A stretch of 64,000 nt of DNA from NCBI GenBank assembly GCA_020696345.1, contig JAEHCK010000005.1:18549-82548 (forward strand), written 5' to 3'. The DNA comes from Thermoplasmata archaeon. GTDB lineage: Archaea; Thermoplasmatota; Penumbrarchaeia; JAEHCK01. The position numbers and the translations under genes are program-made. A model generated the notes under the pieces. It saw only the letters and a program-made list of their open reading frames with translations, was not told where the DNA came from and made no database searches. Numbering within the stretch: the first letter of the stretch is position 1; each line of letters starts with the position of its first letter. Below are positions 25,341 to 35,500 of the stretch, piece by piece.

Positions 25341-28300
25341 ATGAAGAAAATTCTGAGAACAAAGGTCTGGGTGTGCCTCTGGTTGTGTTCGCTGATGTTG
25401 ATGGGCACACTCCTTACTATTGTCACCAGTGCATTTGCTGAAACTGAAGCTGAAGTTGAAGTTAATAATGAACCTGAACCTGTTAATGTTATGGAGATAA
25501 CATATCTCGAACCCGAACAAAATATCCTGGATTTACCATCCCTCAACACAGGTAATACTAGGGAGGTTGTTACCGCTGGCAATCAATTATTAAGTGTTCG
25601 TAGTGTCGGAGGAGAAGAACTCGATATGATAAAAGAGCTTGAGGGAGTATACCAAGAAGGTGTGAACTATAACAAAATAATCGATGGTCATGGGACGGGG
25701 CTTAAGCCTCCCACCGAGAAAGGTTGGGCAAGAATTGCCAAAGAGATGAATATTATCGAAAGCATATCTCCCGCTGGGAGCGGACCATACAAGTTGGCAA
25801 CATCGGTGGATCATTCTACCTCCAATTATTTCCCACCCATTGGTCACCAGGACGGCGAGGGATCGTGCGTGGCCTGGGCAGTTGGTTACTATACCAAAAC
25901 ATTCCAGGAGGCAAAAGAGCATGACTGGAATATATCGGGTGCGAGTTGGGTGGGGGGCAATTTTGGTAACCCGACACCAGCATATCTAGATAGGATAATG
26001 AGCCCTGATTTCATTTACCATCAAATAAATGATGGGATAGATGAGGGTTCGTATTATTCCTCTGCAATGAACCTTTGCAACCGTATTGGTGTATGTTCCT
26101 GGAACAAGATGCCCTATAACTCGAATGATAGTACGACTTGGCCTGCCGAAGATGCATGGAGGGAGGCGCCGTGGTATAGGACCGATCAGGGTTACTACCA
26201 TATTGTACTACATCCTAGTAATCCAAACGGTCTGGCGAATCTAAAGACGTGGTTGGATGGCGGTCAACTTGCTGTGATCTCTATCAATGCCAGCAGATAT
26301 AATCTCCTAGATTCGAATGATACGTGGACTAACGATATATATACCAAAAGCCAGACGAATCATGCAAACACCGTAATCGGGTATGATGATAATTTTGGCC
26401 CCTATACCGAGAATAACCAGTCGGGGCAATATGGCGCATTCAAGATCGCAAACTCTTGGGGAACCGGTTGGACTGGCGACCATAATAATGACGGCATGTT
26501 CTGGATATCGTACGAGTGTATGAAATGGCAGGTACAATACTCTATGATGTTCAACGACAAGATCGGGTATGAACCCAAACTGGTTAGTATTTTCAACATG
26601 AGCCACAATAAAAGAGGGGAATGCAATATAACGTTGGGTATTGGACAGTCTACAAATCCCGTATCCACGAAGAGATTCGATAACTGGACCTATGATTATG
26701 ATGGTGGTGACCAGCCATTCCCCACCAACAATATCGTATTTGACATTACCGAGTTCAACGATACAGTGCCCGATATCTATGGGGAGAATTTCTTTTTAAA
26801 GGTGTATGACTATGCTTCAGGAACCACTGGCACCATCAAGAACTTTACCATAGAACATTATAGTAATTATAGTTCGGGAACACCGGTTGCGAGATCGATA
26901 TCAACAGACACGCCGGTTACAACCGTGAATTTGGGAAATGTGTATGCCGAGATCCGGTTTTGCCCGGTCCGGAACATCGATACTAATGAATTCTTCGATA
27001 CCATCCAAGGCGCAATAGACGATCCGGACACGCAGGATGGACATACGATCGAGGTTATGTTTGGCATATACGACGAGAATGTGGTCATTGATAAGAGGCT
27101 CACATTGATAGGGAACAGTACGTTGAATAGCATTATCAATGGCGGTGGGAATGGTGATGTGGTGACGATCACGGCAGATCGGGTGAATGTAACTTGGTTC
27201 AGAATAAATAACAGCGGCTCATCCCAAGGCGACGCCGGGCTGGAGATCGATTCGTCAGAGTACTGTAAGATCGAGAATTGCTACTACTCGGACAACTATT
27301 ATGGCATGATCCTAAACCATTCGAGCAACAACACGCTTGCTGATAATAATTGCTCGAACAACAACTATGGCATCTACTTGAATTCGTCGTCAAACAGCAA
27401 TGTGATCGATAATTGCTCGTTCTTTTCAAATTCAAATTATGATCATTACTTGAAAAATAATTCTATGGATAATACGGCGATCAATACCACTTTTAATACA
27501 ATTAATGTTGATCCGACTTCAGAATTAATTATTAAAAACTATCTCCATATACAGGTCGATGATTCCAGCAATGATCCTATCCAGGGTGCGGATATCAATG
27601 TAAAAGATGGTTCCGATATTATTTATGCAACACCGGGCTTTAGCGGCACCGACCCAAAAACAGATATATTGGGGCAGGTCAAATGGGTGTTGGTTACAGA
27701 CAGGATTTATTCTGGCAGTAGTACGGCAACAGAAAATTCGACAACTGCAACTGTAAAAAACGGTAGTTTTGTCTTCAGAGATAATAACAGGGAAACAAAC
27801 ATGGCTTCATCTCATTTTGAATATTTTGATCAAGATATTTTACCTGGTAAGACCATTTTACAATATCCCGTTAATAACTCATATCTTAATGATTCTACAC
27901 CGGAATTAAAATGGGCTCTTGCAACCGATGGAGATGGTGATCCACTAACTTATTATATGGAACTGGACGAATTTGGCGATGATTGGAGTGCTCTAGCGGA
28001 TAGTAACCATACATCAACAGGTGTAATATTATGCAATGTTTCTGTTGGCCTGAGTGACGACCAAAGTTATCAATGGCGTGTCTGTGCAAACGACAGCTAT
28101 GCAAATGGGAGTTGGAGTGATGTTTTGAAATTTACCATCGATTCCGAAATACCGCTCGCAAATACACCCATTGACCCTGGCGATTATAATAACACGGGCG
28201 AGGTAAATTGGACCTGGCCATCTTCACCTGACACCGGTAGCGGTATTGTTGGGTATTATGTCAAAATAACCGATGGTATAGGTATCGTAATAGTTAATGA

Positions 28301-30635
28301 TGTATTCACCACCTACACATGGTATTCTAAAAGTGGTTTGTTAGATGACGAAACATACTATTGCAAGATAAAAGCAAAGAACGGTGTGGGGACCATTAGC
28401 GATTATAGCAGTAGAAGCAATGGTATCCTGATCGATCTGGATACCCCCGTCGCCAACACTCCAAAAGCACCAGGCGCATATAACAACACGGGGAGTGTCA
28501 AATGGACCTGGAATCCATCGGTTGATACTGGCAGTACTATCTTTGGTTATTATGTTTGCGTGGGAACCACGCCGGGTGGAAATGATGTGGTTAATAATGT
28601 TCATATTACGCACACGTGGTTTGAATTAACAGGTTTGATCGATGATAATACTTATTACTGCAAGATCAAAGCCAAGAACGGTGCGGGGACAATTGGTAAT
28701 TATGGTGGTAACAGCAATAAAATTCTTATCGATCTGGATACCCCGATCGCCAACATACCAGAAGTTCCCGGCGCGTACAATACCACCGGGAGTGTTAACT
28801 GGACCTGGGATCCAGCAGGTGATACCGGTAGTGGTATTGTTGGGTATTTCATTTGTATTGGCACTATACCAAATGGCTCTGATGTGGTGGATGATGCATG
28901 GACCACGAGTACATGGTACGAAAAAACGGATTTAATAGATGGTAAAACATATTATTGCAGGATAAAAGTTAAGAATGGTGCAGGGACCATCAGTGATCAC
29001 AGTACAAATAGTTCTTGCATTCTGGTAGACACGTCGGTGCCTACCGATCTATCGATATCGATCAACAACCATTCGGAGTATACAAATTCTGCCGTAGTTA
29101 CCTTATCAATATCTGCTGAAGATACAGGTTCCGGGCTGGGTGATATGCGATTTTACACGGACGGTACGGACACAACTTGGAGTTCATGGGAGCCTTTCAA
29201 CCATGAAAAGTCATTTACCCTACCACCCAATGATGGTGAGAAAATCGTCTATTTCAAAGTCAGAGATAAAGCCGGAAATATCGCAATTCCAGTATCGGAT
29301 ACCATCATACTCGATACACACTCACCCACTATATTTTCGATCATAATAAATGAAAACGCAACTTATTCGAACTCGCGAACAGTTATATTAACTCTAAATG
29401 CAACAGATACTACATCCGGGCTCAACAAAATGTCATTCAGCACCAATTCTAATTCTATCGACTTCAACTGGACTGCCTGGGAACCGTTCAATATTACAAA
29501 GATCATAAATCTTACCTCGGGCTTCGGCGATGGTGATGGTGAAAAGAGGGTATATTTAAGAGTGAAAGATCGCGCAAATAATATCGCAGTTGCCAATGAT
29601 TCCATTATTCTTGATACGACGCCCCCTCATTCATTATCCATTTCAATAAACGCTGGTTCTGAGGAGACTAATTCAACGGAGGTCGGTTTGAAATTATCAG
29701 CACAAGATGATACTTCAGGTCTCTTCCGAATGGCATTCGGCAACGATGGGATCACTTGGTCGTCATGGCTGCCTTTCAACCATGAAAGTTCTTTTACACT
29801 ACCTTCCAATGATGGAGATAAAACAGTATATTTCCGAGTTAAAGATAAAGCGGGTAATATTGCAGAGTCGGTATTTTCTTCAATTATTTTAAACACCACA
29901 CCGGAGCCATCACCACCGCCAAAACCGAAAGATTCGGATGGTGATAATATACCGGATGATATCGATACGGACGATGATAACGATGGCATGCCGGATGGTT
30001 GGGAGCTAACACATGGCCTTGATCCAACTGACCCTATAGATGCATTATTAGACAAAGATTCCGATGATTTAACGAACCTGGAAGAATATAGTAATAATAC
30101 CGATCCTGATGGTCAAGATACCGATGATGACGGACTACCGGATGGTTCCGAGATAAAGATCTATCACACAAACGCCACCGATCCTGATTCTGACGGTGAT
30201 GGTTATAACGACGGTATGGAACTGGAGAAAGGCACCGATCCTTTAAATGCAAAAAACCACCCGGGAGAAATAGGGAAAAGAACAGAAATAGGATATTTGC
30301 CGTATCTGATCATCTTAATAATAGTGATCACGATCATTATCCTTTTAGCTGTTATGTTGACACAAAAAAGGAAGGGTGAAGCAGAATGGGGTAATAAAGA
30401 AATTAAATATCATAAGAGGCCAGTGAAAAGGGATGGAAAATTGAGGAAGAAGAAGCAGAAAAAGCGAGTGAGAAAAGTTAGTACACCACCTGATAAGTTT
30501 GAAAAAAATAAAGGCAGGATCAAGGACTTGGAACAATGGGATAACGCAGAGGAAGAAATAGAGGAGAAGCCGACGATCGAATGGGAGGAGGATGAAGAAT
30601 CCGAACTTGTAGAATGGGAAGAGGTTGAAGATTAA
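25341..30635 (+). CDS. Surface-anchored papain-like (C1A) cysteine protease with beta-helix, Fn3/Ig-like and TSP3 repeats
   Basis: A 1,764-residue protein. Signal peptide (about 1-33, cleavage near AFA-E). C1A peptidase domain about 160-400 with Q170 (oxyanion hole), C176 in EGSCVAWA, H341 in TNHANTVIGYDD and N371 in IANSWGTGW, so the catalytic residues are intact. Then come right-handed beta-helix-like repeats (about 560-710), Fn3/Ig-like modules including three close tandem copies of about 95 residues (DNA 28160-29020) and three Ig-like copies, a TSP3 calcium-binding segment (about 1530-1640), a membrane helix, and a basic then acidic cytoplasmic tail of about 105 residues. Probably a cell-surface protease tethered by a long stalk, for extracellular protein degradation or surface processing. 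The start follows AAGGGGGCAGG. Confidence 0.9.
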   Translation: MKKILRTKVWVCLWLCSLMLMGTLLTIVTSAFAETEAEVEVNNEPEPVNVMEITYLEPEQNILDLPSLNTGNTREVVTAGNQLLSVRSVGGEELDMIKELEGVYQEGVNYNKIIDGHGTGLKPPTEKGWARIAKEMNIIESISPAGSGPYKLATSVDHSTSNYFPPIGHQDGEGSCVAWAVGYYTKTFQEAKEHDWNISGASWVGGNFGNPTPAYLDRIMSPDFIYHQINDGIDEGSYYSSAMNLCNRIGVCSWNKMPYNSNDSTTWPAEDAWREAPWYRTDQGYYHIVLHPSNPNGLANLKTWLDGGQLAVISINASRYNLLDSNDTWTNDIYTKSQTNHANTVIGYDDNFGPYTENNQSGQYGAFKIANSWGTGWTGDHNNDGMFWISYECMKWQVQYSMMFNDKIGYEPKLVSIFNMSHNKRGECNITLGIGQSTNPVSTKRFDNWTYDYDGGDQPFPTNNIVFDITEFNDTVPDIYGENFFLKVYDYASGTTGTIKNFTIEHYSNYSSGTPVARSISTDTPVTTVNLGNVYAEIRFCPVRNIDTNEFFDTIQGAIDDPDTQDGHTIEVMFGIYDENVVIDKRLTLIGNSTLNSIINGGGNGDVVTITADRVNVTWFRINNSGSSQGDAGLEIDSSEYCKIENCYYSDNYYGMILNHSSNNTLADNNCSNNNYGIYLNSSSNSNVIDNCSFFSNSNYDHYLKNNSMDNTAINTTFNTINVDPTSELIIKNYLHIQVDDSSNDPIQGADINVKDGSDIIYATPGFSGTDPKTDILGQVKWVLVTDRIYSGSSTATENSTTATVKNGSFVFRDNNRETNMASSHFEYFDQDILPGKTILQYPVNNSYLNDSTPELKWALATDGDGDPLTYYMELDEFGDDWSALADSNHTSTGVILCNVSVGLSDDQSYQWRVCANDSYANGSWSDVLKFTIDSEIPLANTPIDPGDYNNTGEVNWTWPSSPDTGSGIVGYYVKITDGIGIVIVNDVFTTYTWYSKSGLLDDETYYCKIKAKNGVGTISDYSSRSNGILIDLDTPVANTPKAPGAYNNTGSVKWTWNPSVDTGSTIFGYYVCVGTTPGGNDVVNNVHITHTWFELTGLIDDNTYYCKIKAKNGAGTIGNYGGNSNKILIDLDTPIANIPEVPGAYNTTGSVNWTWDPAGDTGSGIVGYFICIGTIPNGSDVVDDAWTTSTWYEKTDLIDGKTYYCRIKVKNGAGTISDHSTNSSCILVDTSVPTDLSISINNHSEYTNSAVVTLSISAEDTGSGLGDMRFYTDGTDTTWSSWEPFNHEKSFTLPPNDGEKIVYFKVRDKAGNIAIPVSDTIILDTHSPTIFSIIINENATYSNSRTVILTLNATDTTSGLNKMSFSTNSNSIDFNWTAWEPFNITKIINLTSGFGDGDGEKRVYLRVKDRANNIAVANDSIILDTTPPHSLSISINAGSEETNSTEVGLKLSAQDDTSGLFRMAFGNDGITWSSWLPFNHESSFTLPSNDGDKTVYFRVKDKAGNIAESVFSSIILNTTPEPSPPPKPKDSDGDNIPDDIDTDDDNDGMPDGWELTHGLDPTDPIDALLDKDSDDLTNLEEYSNNTDPDGQDTDDDGLPDGSEIKIYHTNATDPDSDGDGYNDGMELEKGTDPLNAKNHPGEIGKRTEIGYLPYLIILIIVITIIILLAVMLTQKRKGEAEWGNKEIKYHKRPVKRDGKLRKKKQKKRVRKVSTPPDKFEKNKGRIKDLEQWDNAEEEIEEKPTIEWEEDEESELVEWEEVED

Positions 30636-30672
30636 ATCCATATAATACAAATATATTCAGGGGCCATAATTC

Positions 30673-30771
30673 AGGGGTCTGGGGTCTGGAGTTCAGGGGT
30701 CAGGGTGATTTAGTAATTGTATTTAGAATGATTCTCAAAATCAGCTTATTTTTGTTAGGCCCCAGACCCCT
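30673..30771. repeat. 12-bp perfect inverted repeat downstream of the protease gene
   Basis: AGGGGTCTGGGG (30673-30684) and its exact reverse complement CCCCAGACCCCT (30760-30771) flank about 75 bases. Extra GGGGTC words occur beside the left arm. It lies between convergent genes and could form a long hairpin at the ends of both transcripts. No T tract follows directly, so a terminator role is only possible. Confidence 0.5.
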
Positions 30772-30879
30772 AATAAAATTGATAAGAAATCATATTAGAA
30801 TTCGGATCTTTTAAAACATGCAATAATACAATATGACCAATCCTAAATTGGGAGAAGAGGTAATGTTTGTATTACTCGA

Positions 30880-31500
30880 TCACACATCATTTCTAATATG
30901 ACGTGTATCATTTTCAACGATAATTGAATATTTTCCAGCGTTAAACTCAGCAATAGTTATTGCGCAATTATCCATGTCAAACTCAAAATACTTATCATTC
31001 TCAACATTGTGCAGTATACACAGAATAACGCGCAGCACCACACCGTGGGTTACGATCACAATGGTATCTTGCCCATATCGTGAGCCCAATTCCTTTAGCG
31101 ATCTTTCAACCCGTCTCCGCATCGATGATAATGTTTCACCATGTGGAAATCTCATGGTATGTGGCGAGGTTAACCAATGGTGATATAGCTCAGGATATTC
31201 TTCTTCCAGTTCTTTATGCAACCTCCCCTGCCAGTCGCCAAAATCCAGGTCGATGAGATCATCATGTGCATTAACGGGCATGTCATGGAACTTGGCAATC
31301 TTGGAAGCGGTGTCATAGGCACGCTTTAACGGGCTTGAGTAAATTGCCCTGATCGTTTCACACTTTAAATGTTCACCAACCTGCCTGGCTTGCTCTATTC
31401 CGGTTTCATTCAATAGTATATCGATCCTACCCCGGACCGTATGTCTTTTGGTCCTGCTCCAGCTGGTTTCACCATGGCGGACAAATATTAACCTGCACAT
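30880..31500 (-). CDS. Histidine phosphatase superfamily protein (phosphoglycerate mutase-like)
   Basis: A 206-residue protein with the catalytic RHGE motif (R8-H9-G10-E11) close to the N terminus, SSPLKRAYDTA (about 55-65), FPHGETLSSMRRRV, and the second catalytic histidine H152 in IVTHGV. The position usually held by Glu before the FGxWxG motif is Asp84 (DLIDLDFGDW). The size and motif order resemble alpha-ribazole phosphatases (cobalamin synthesis) and broad-specificity phosphatases. The cobalamin-dependent mutase subunit in this window makes the former attractive, but no cob genes are adjacent. Starts at ATG 31500. A candidate structured RNA lies upstream on the same strand. Confidence 0.88.
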   Translation of the reverse strand: MCRLIFVRHGETSWSRTKRHTVRGRIDILLNETGIEQARQVGEHLKCETIRAIYSSPLKRAYDTASKIAKFHDMPVNAHDDLIDLDFGDWQGRLHKELEEEYPELYHHWLTSPHTMRFPHGETLSSMRRRVERSLKELGSRYGQDTIVIVTHGVVLRVILCILHNVENDKYFEFDMDNCAITIAEFNAGKYSIIVENDTRHIRNDV

Positions 31501-31719
31501 TGCACGAACGAATAAATATCAAATATAAAACTCTAATGTTTGGATATATGATGTGATGTCGATTTCATGATCAAACCAGTATCAATTCAACAAATTATCA
31601 TATTTACTTAAATGATTTTTCTGTTTAAACTCTGGCATTCCAACATAGAATATCCATATACCGTTTTTGCGTTTAAGATAGTTCATGTCATATCACCTCA
31701 AATTAAGATCCGAAAAATT

Positions 31720-31809
31720 AAAAAAAAAGTGCCCGAGTTCATATGGGGACGGGATGCGAGGATATTTACCATTACTAAAATAATATGGATCGATATCTAC
31801 TCGGGCACT
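31720..31809 (-). ncRNA. Candidate hairpin-closed RNA ending in a T tract
   Basis: On the minus strand an 11-bp perfect stem (AGTGCCCGAGT with ACTCGGGCACT; plus-strand positions 31728-31738 and 31799-31809) closes a loop of about 60 bases with further pairing potential (CCAT...ATGG and GATAT...ATATC). Nine T follow immediately (31720-31728 on the opposite strand), as at an archaeal terminator. It is GC-rich only in the stem. It is not a tRNA: there is no T-loop consensus and the stem is too long. It may be a small RNA or a leader element of the phosphatase gene starting 220 bases further on. Confidence 0.35.
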
Positions 31810-32515
31810 AATTTTATTGAGCCAATAAATGTAAATTTTTATTTAATAATCAAAGTATTCAAAGTTATCTTCTTCGTTCTTTGAGTTATATTTCCGGTCA
31901 AATTTTGTCGTACACCGCATTATGCCGTATACTTGTTCCCAACTATTGTTATCATTGGTTATTATCATTGTAATCACCAAAAAGAAGATTGTAGATAGAG
32001 TATATAAAACCGAAAATCAGAGGGGGGATTGAAAGTACTATGATCGATATTGAATGCCAGTGTGAATTTGAATAAAGAATTATGAATGAAAGTAAACTTA
32101 ATAAATTGATAATGGGAAGGGGTTAGGGGTTACAATTAAGGGATCATGTGTTAGGAGTTTAGGGTGTGTGTGTGAGGTGAGAGTACGCGAGCTATGCTCG
32201 CTTGAGGTTAGAATGCCTAATAATGGTTAATGAGGTCATTAGAAAATGCAAAATGCAAATTGTAAAGTGCAAAATGAAATTAAAATTTTAAAATTTCCAA
32301 TTTGACTTTTCAAATTCCCTCCGCAATATATTAATTAGCCTTTCCTCTGCCCTCTTTCCTCTTTCCTTTCTCTAAATCTAATAGCTGAAAGTTGACTACT
32401 ACAACATAAAGCAATAACCCAGTATAGAATAAATTATCACAAATATTTATAAACAAATAAGTATTTAAGCAGAAAAAGAGTAATTAATACTGTAGATGTA
32501 AGGAGTGATAAGACC
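31810..32515. other. Intergenic region with word-like spacer and promoter elements
   Basis: About 700 bases without a convincing gene. A TATA-like GAGTATATAAAACC near 31997-32010 has no gene behind it. AAAATGCAAATTGTAAAGTGCAA-like words (about 32240-32310) and a pyrimidine-rich CCTCTTTCCTCTTTCC tract (about 32345-32380) follow. The AATATTTATAAACAAATA region (about 32441-32458) and AAGGAGTGAT serve the surface protein gene at 32516. A 90-residue frame over 31612-31884 is rejected as a gene. Confidence 0.45.
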
Positions 32516-35500
32516 ATGTACGGCTCTTGGAAAAACAACAATCTTTTTTTATTCGTGTTTTATATGATAATCTTGAGCCTTATCTCCAGTATTATTTCCG
32601 ATCATGGGCTATCTGGAATGCCGTTAACCGGTCAAATTACCGAACCGCCCGGGCAACGTAATACCCAGGTGATCGATGACCTAGCACCAATAACTTCCCC
32701 TCTATTTGCCGATAACGATAATACAATATTAAACGCAACCTTGATCGATGATGCAACTTTCTTCAATAAAACCAAAACCGATAATTTGAGTGGTTATTCA
32801 GCTTCGGGTGATGATCTATTTGATTACTACAAGATCTATTTGGACAACCATGCGGAAACCGATGGACTGAATGCGGATAAATTACTGCTATGGCTCAACA
32901 CAACCGTAACATTCAATCTCACGATGTCATTGTACGACCCGGCCCTGCACTTGTTAGCGCTGGCAGTTAGTGCTGCAGAATTTGAGAACGGGTCGATCTC
33001 GATCTCGGCGCAGTCGACCGGGTATCACTACATAAAGATATGGTTCGAGCCGTTCTCTCCATATGCAGAATATAACCTTACCTATCAACTACCCCAGGAG
33101 ACGAATATCCTGCTGGACCATAACAACGACTTTTCAAACGGAACTGATATGCAATTGACGATCACGGATATGGGCACATGGGAAAAGAAGGAGTATTTCC
33201 AGGCATTTTCACTTAACCAACATAAAGATATTCACGACTTTTTTAATCTTACAATTAACGTTTCTGAAAATGTCACCATTACCATGAGCCCCCCCGATGG
33301 CAATATTTACGGTATTGAGCTCTTCAACCAGACCAATTCGAGTAGTTTGGTCACCTCGGCAAGGTTCGTGGGAAATGTGAATAATACACCGTTATATTAT
33401 GAGAGCAACAAAACTGCGGTTTATTTTCTGAGGGTATATACGTTTTACGAGTTCCCGAACCTGAACGGCGGCTCGGGTACCTATTCGCTCTCAATACGGA
33501 TCAAACCACAAAATCAGCCACCGGTAATACGCCCAGGGGCGTTCACACACCTATATTTGCAGGAGGACACGGCCCCAAAGGTGGTTCTTTTGAACGATTC
33601 GATCTATTTCGACCCCGATGTTGGAAATACCAATGACAACCTTACATTCTATATTAAAAACGGAAGTGACTGGGACCACTCGTATTCAAGTGATAATATA
33701 AGTGTAACAATACTGCCGAACGGCACTGCAAGCATCTGGCCCCAGAAAAATATCAATACCACAGGTGAGAACATAACATTCGTCGCATTTGATTGGCTCG
33801 GCTGGAATATCACTCATAATATTACTGTGGTTGTCACACCACAAAACGACCCGCCATGGCTGACATCGGTCAACGATATTACGATCAGTGGTGGTAATAA
33901 ATACCTGAACTTGACAAATGACCATAATGGTTATTTTGGTGCATTTGAAGATGAACCATATATTATATCGATCACTGGGTTTGATATCGAGGGTGATAGC
34001 CTGGAATTCTCGTACAATAGCGCCGTGAACTTCAAAACGTCTGTGGTTCCAACAGATCCCAATGCAGTCAATTATTCATTTACACCTACCCAGACTCTTG
34101 TAGGTATTGTTCAGATCAATGTTTCGGTGAACGAAACCGAGAATGAGAGTATACCCGGTGATTGGATAATAGTTAATATCACGGTGAACAACACCAATGA
34201 CCCGCCTGCCATGGAGACCGTGAACGGCGGTTCGGTTGTGCCAGGTGAGATCGTTGAGTTTGTAGATGTGAATGGTGTTTTCGTCGGTAATACCATCAAC
34301 TTCACCATCACCGCTATTGATATGGACCTACCTCATGGCGATAAACTCACATTCAATACAACGAACTTGACCTTTATTCAGCGAAATATCCTGAAATTTA
34401 CAAGGACTGGACTTAACTCCACAAACGTTTCATTCTCACCAAGTGCACTTGATGCGGGTATAAAATTCATAAATATTACAGTCCATGATGAAGAACAGGT
34501 CGTGAGTAATATAATTTTGAAAGTAGAGGTCAGGGAGGCCGAGAAGAAATATTCTCTATCGGATGATGACTGCACATTCGAATACCATGATGGTGAGGCC
34601 GAGGATGACTATACTTTCTACGAACTAGTATATCGCCGACCAAATAGCCCGATCAGCTACCACATGATGGCATTTACTGCAAAAGGAAACACACCGGGTG
34701 TGGATATTGTTCAATTATCCTCAACAAAAGTCGGAGATTACATGAATGTTTCTGTTGATCTTCGGGGTAATATCGCGGATAATACGACTGTGAAGGTTTG
34801 TTTTGTCCGACCTTTTGAACACTATGAAACAAAGTTGGATAATAGATCGACGGTTTTACCGGAACCGTATGCTCCTGAGCACTCGAAGGTTATTTTATTC
34901 TTCAGTTACGGCGACCCCGACCATACAGACATTGGAAGACCGATCAAAACCTCGGCAAAGACACTGGAATTCTCCATACATTTGGGAATCCTCGAAAATA
35001 CCTATGGTATCACCCATGGCTTTGAGTTCGGGTTGTTTGGACAGGCATACAAGAACGGTTTGGATGATTATGCTTATTTTGCATATGATTCCATTGGTTT
35101 AGGTGCAGTTGCGACTCCGCAAGGTACGGTATCGCATCTTCTTTCGGAAAAGGAATGTGATATGGAAGAGGTTGATGACGACACCGACGATGTCTATGGA
35201 TATAATATCAAATTTAACGAGCAGGACCGGTCCGCAGGGTTGACCGTTGAAAAGACCAGCCGGGGCGGGTTACCGGAGATCGATATTATAAGGGTTAAAA
35301 GTAACCGCAGAGACCTATACCTGGATGTGACATTGAGTTTGGCCGGGCCGGTGTCAAACGATACCCAGGTCAGCTATTATGTTTACATCGTCACCTCCGG
35401 CCATGTTGAATCTGGCTTACATTTAACCCCGGATAAGGTAACCGGTGCAAGCTATCCGAAGCCATATATTCCGCTTAAAGGTTACTATTACCAGGTGGGA

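Noticed and set aside
31728..31809. tRNA gene suggested by about 80-base length and closing stem
   Set aside because: Stem of 11 bp instead of 7, no T-loop TTCRANY and no D-arm consensus on either strand.
31612..31884. 90-residue frame, rich in Ile/Phe/Lys
   Set aside because: No ribosome binding site, composition as expected from AT-rich DNA, and it overlaps the hairpin element at 31720-31809.
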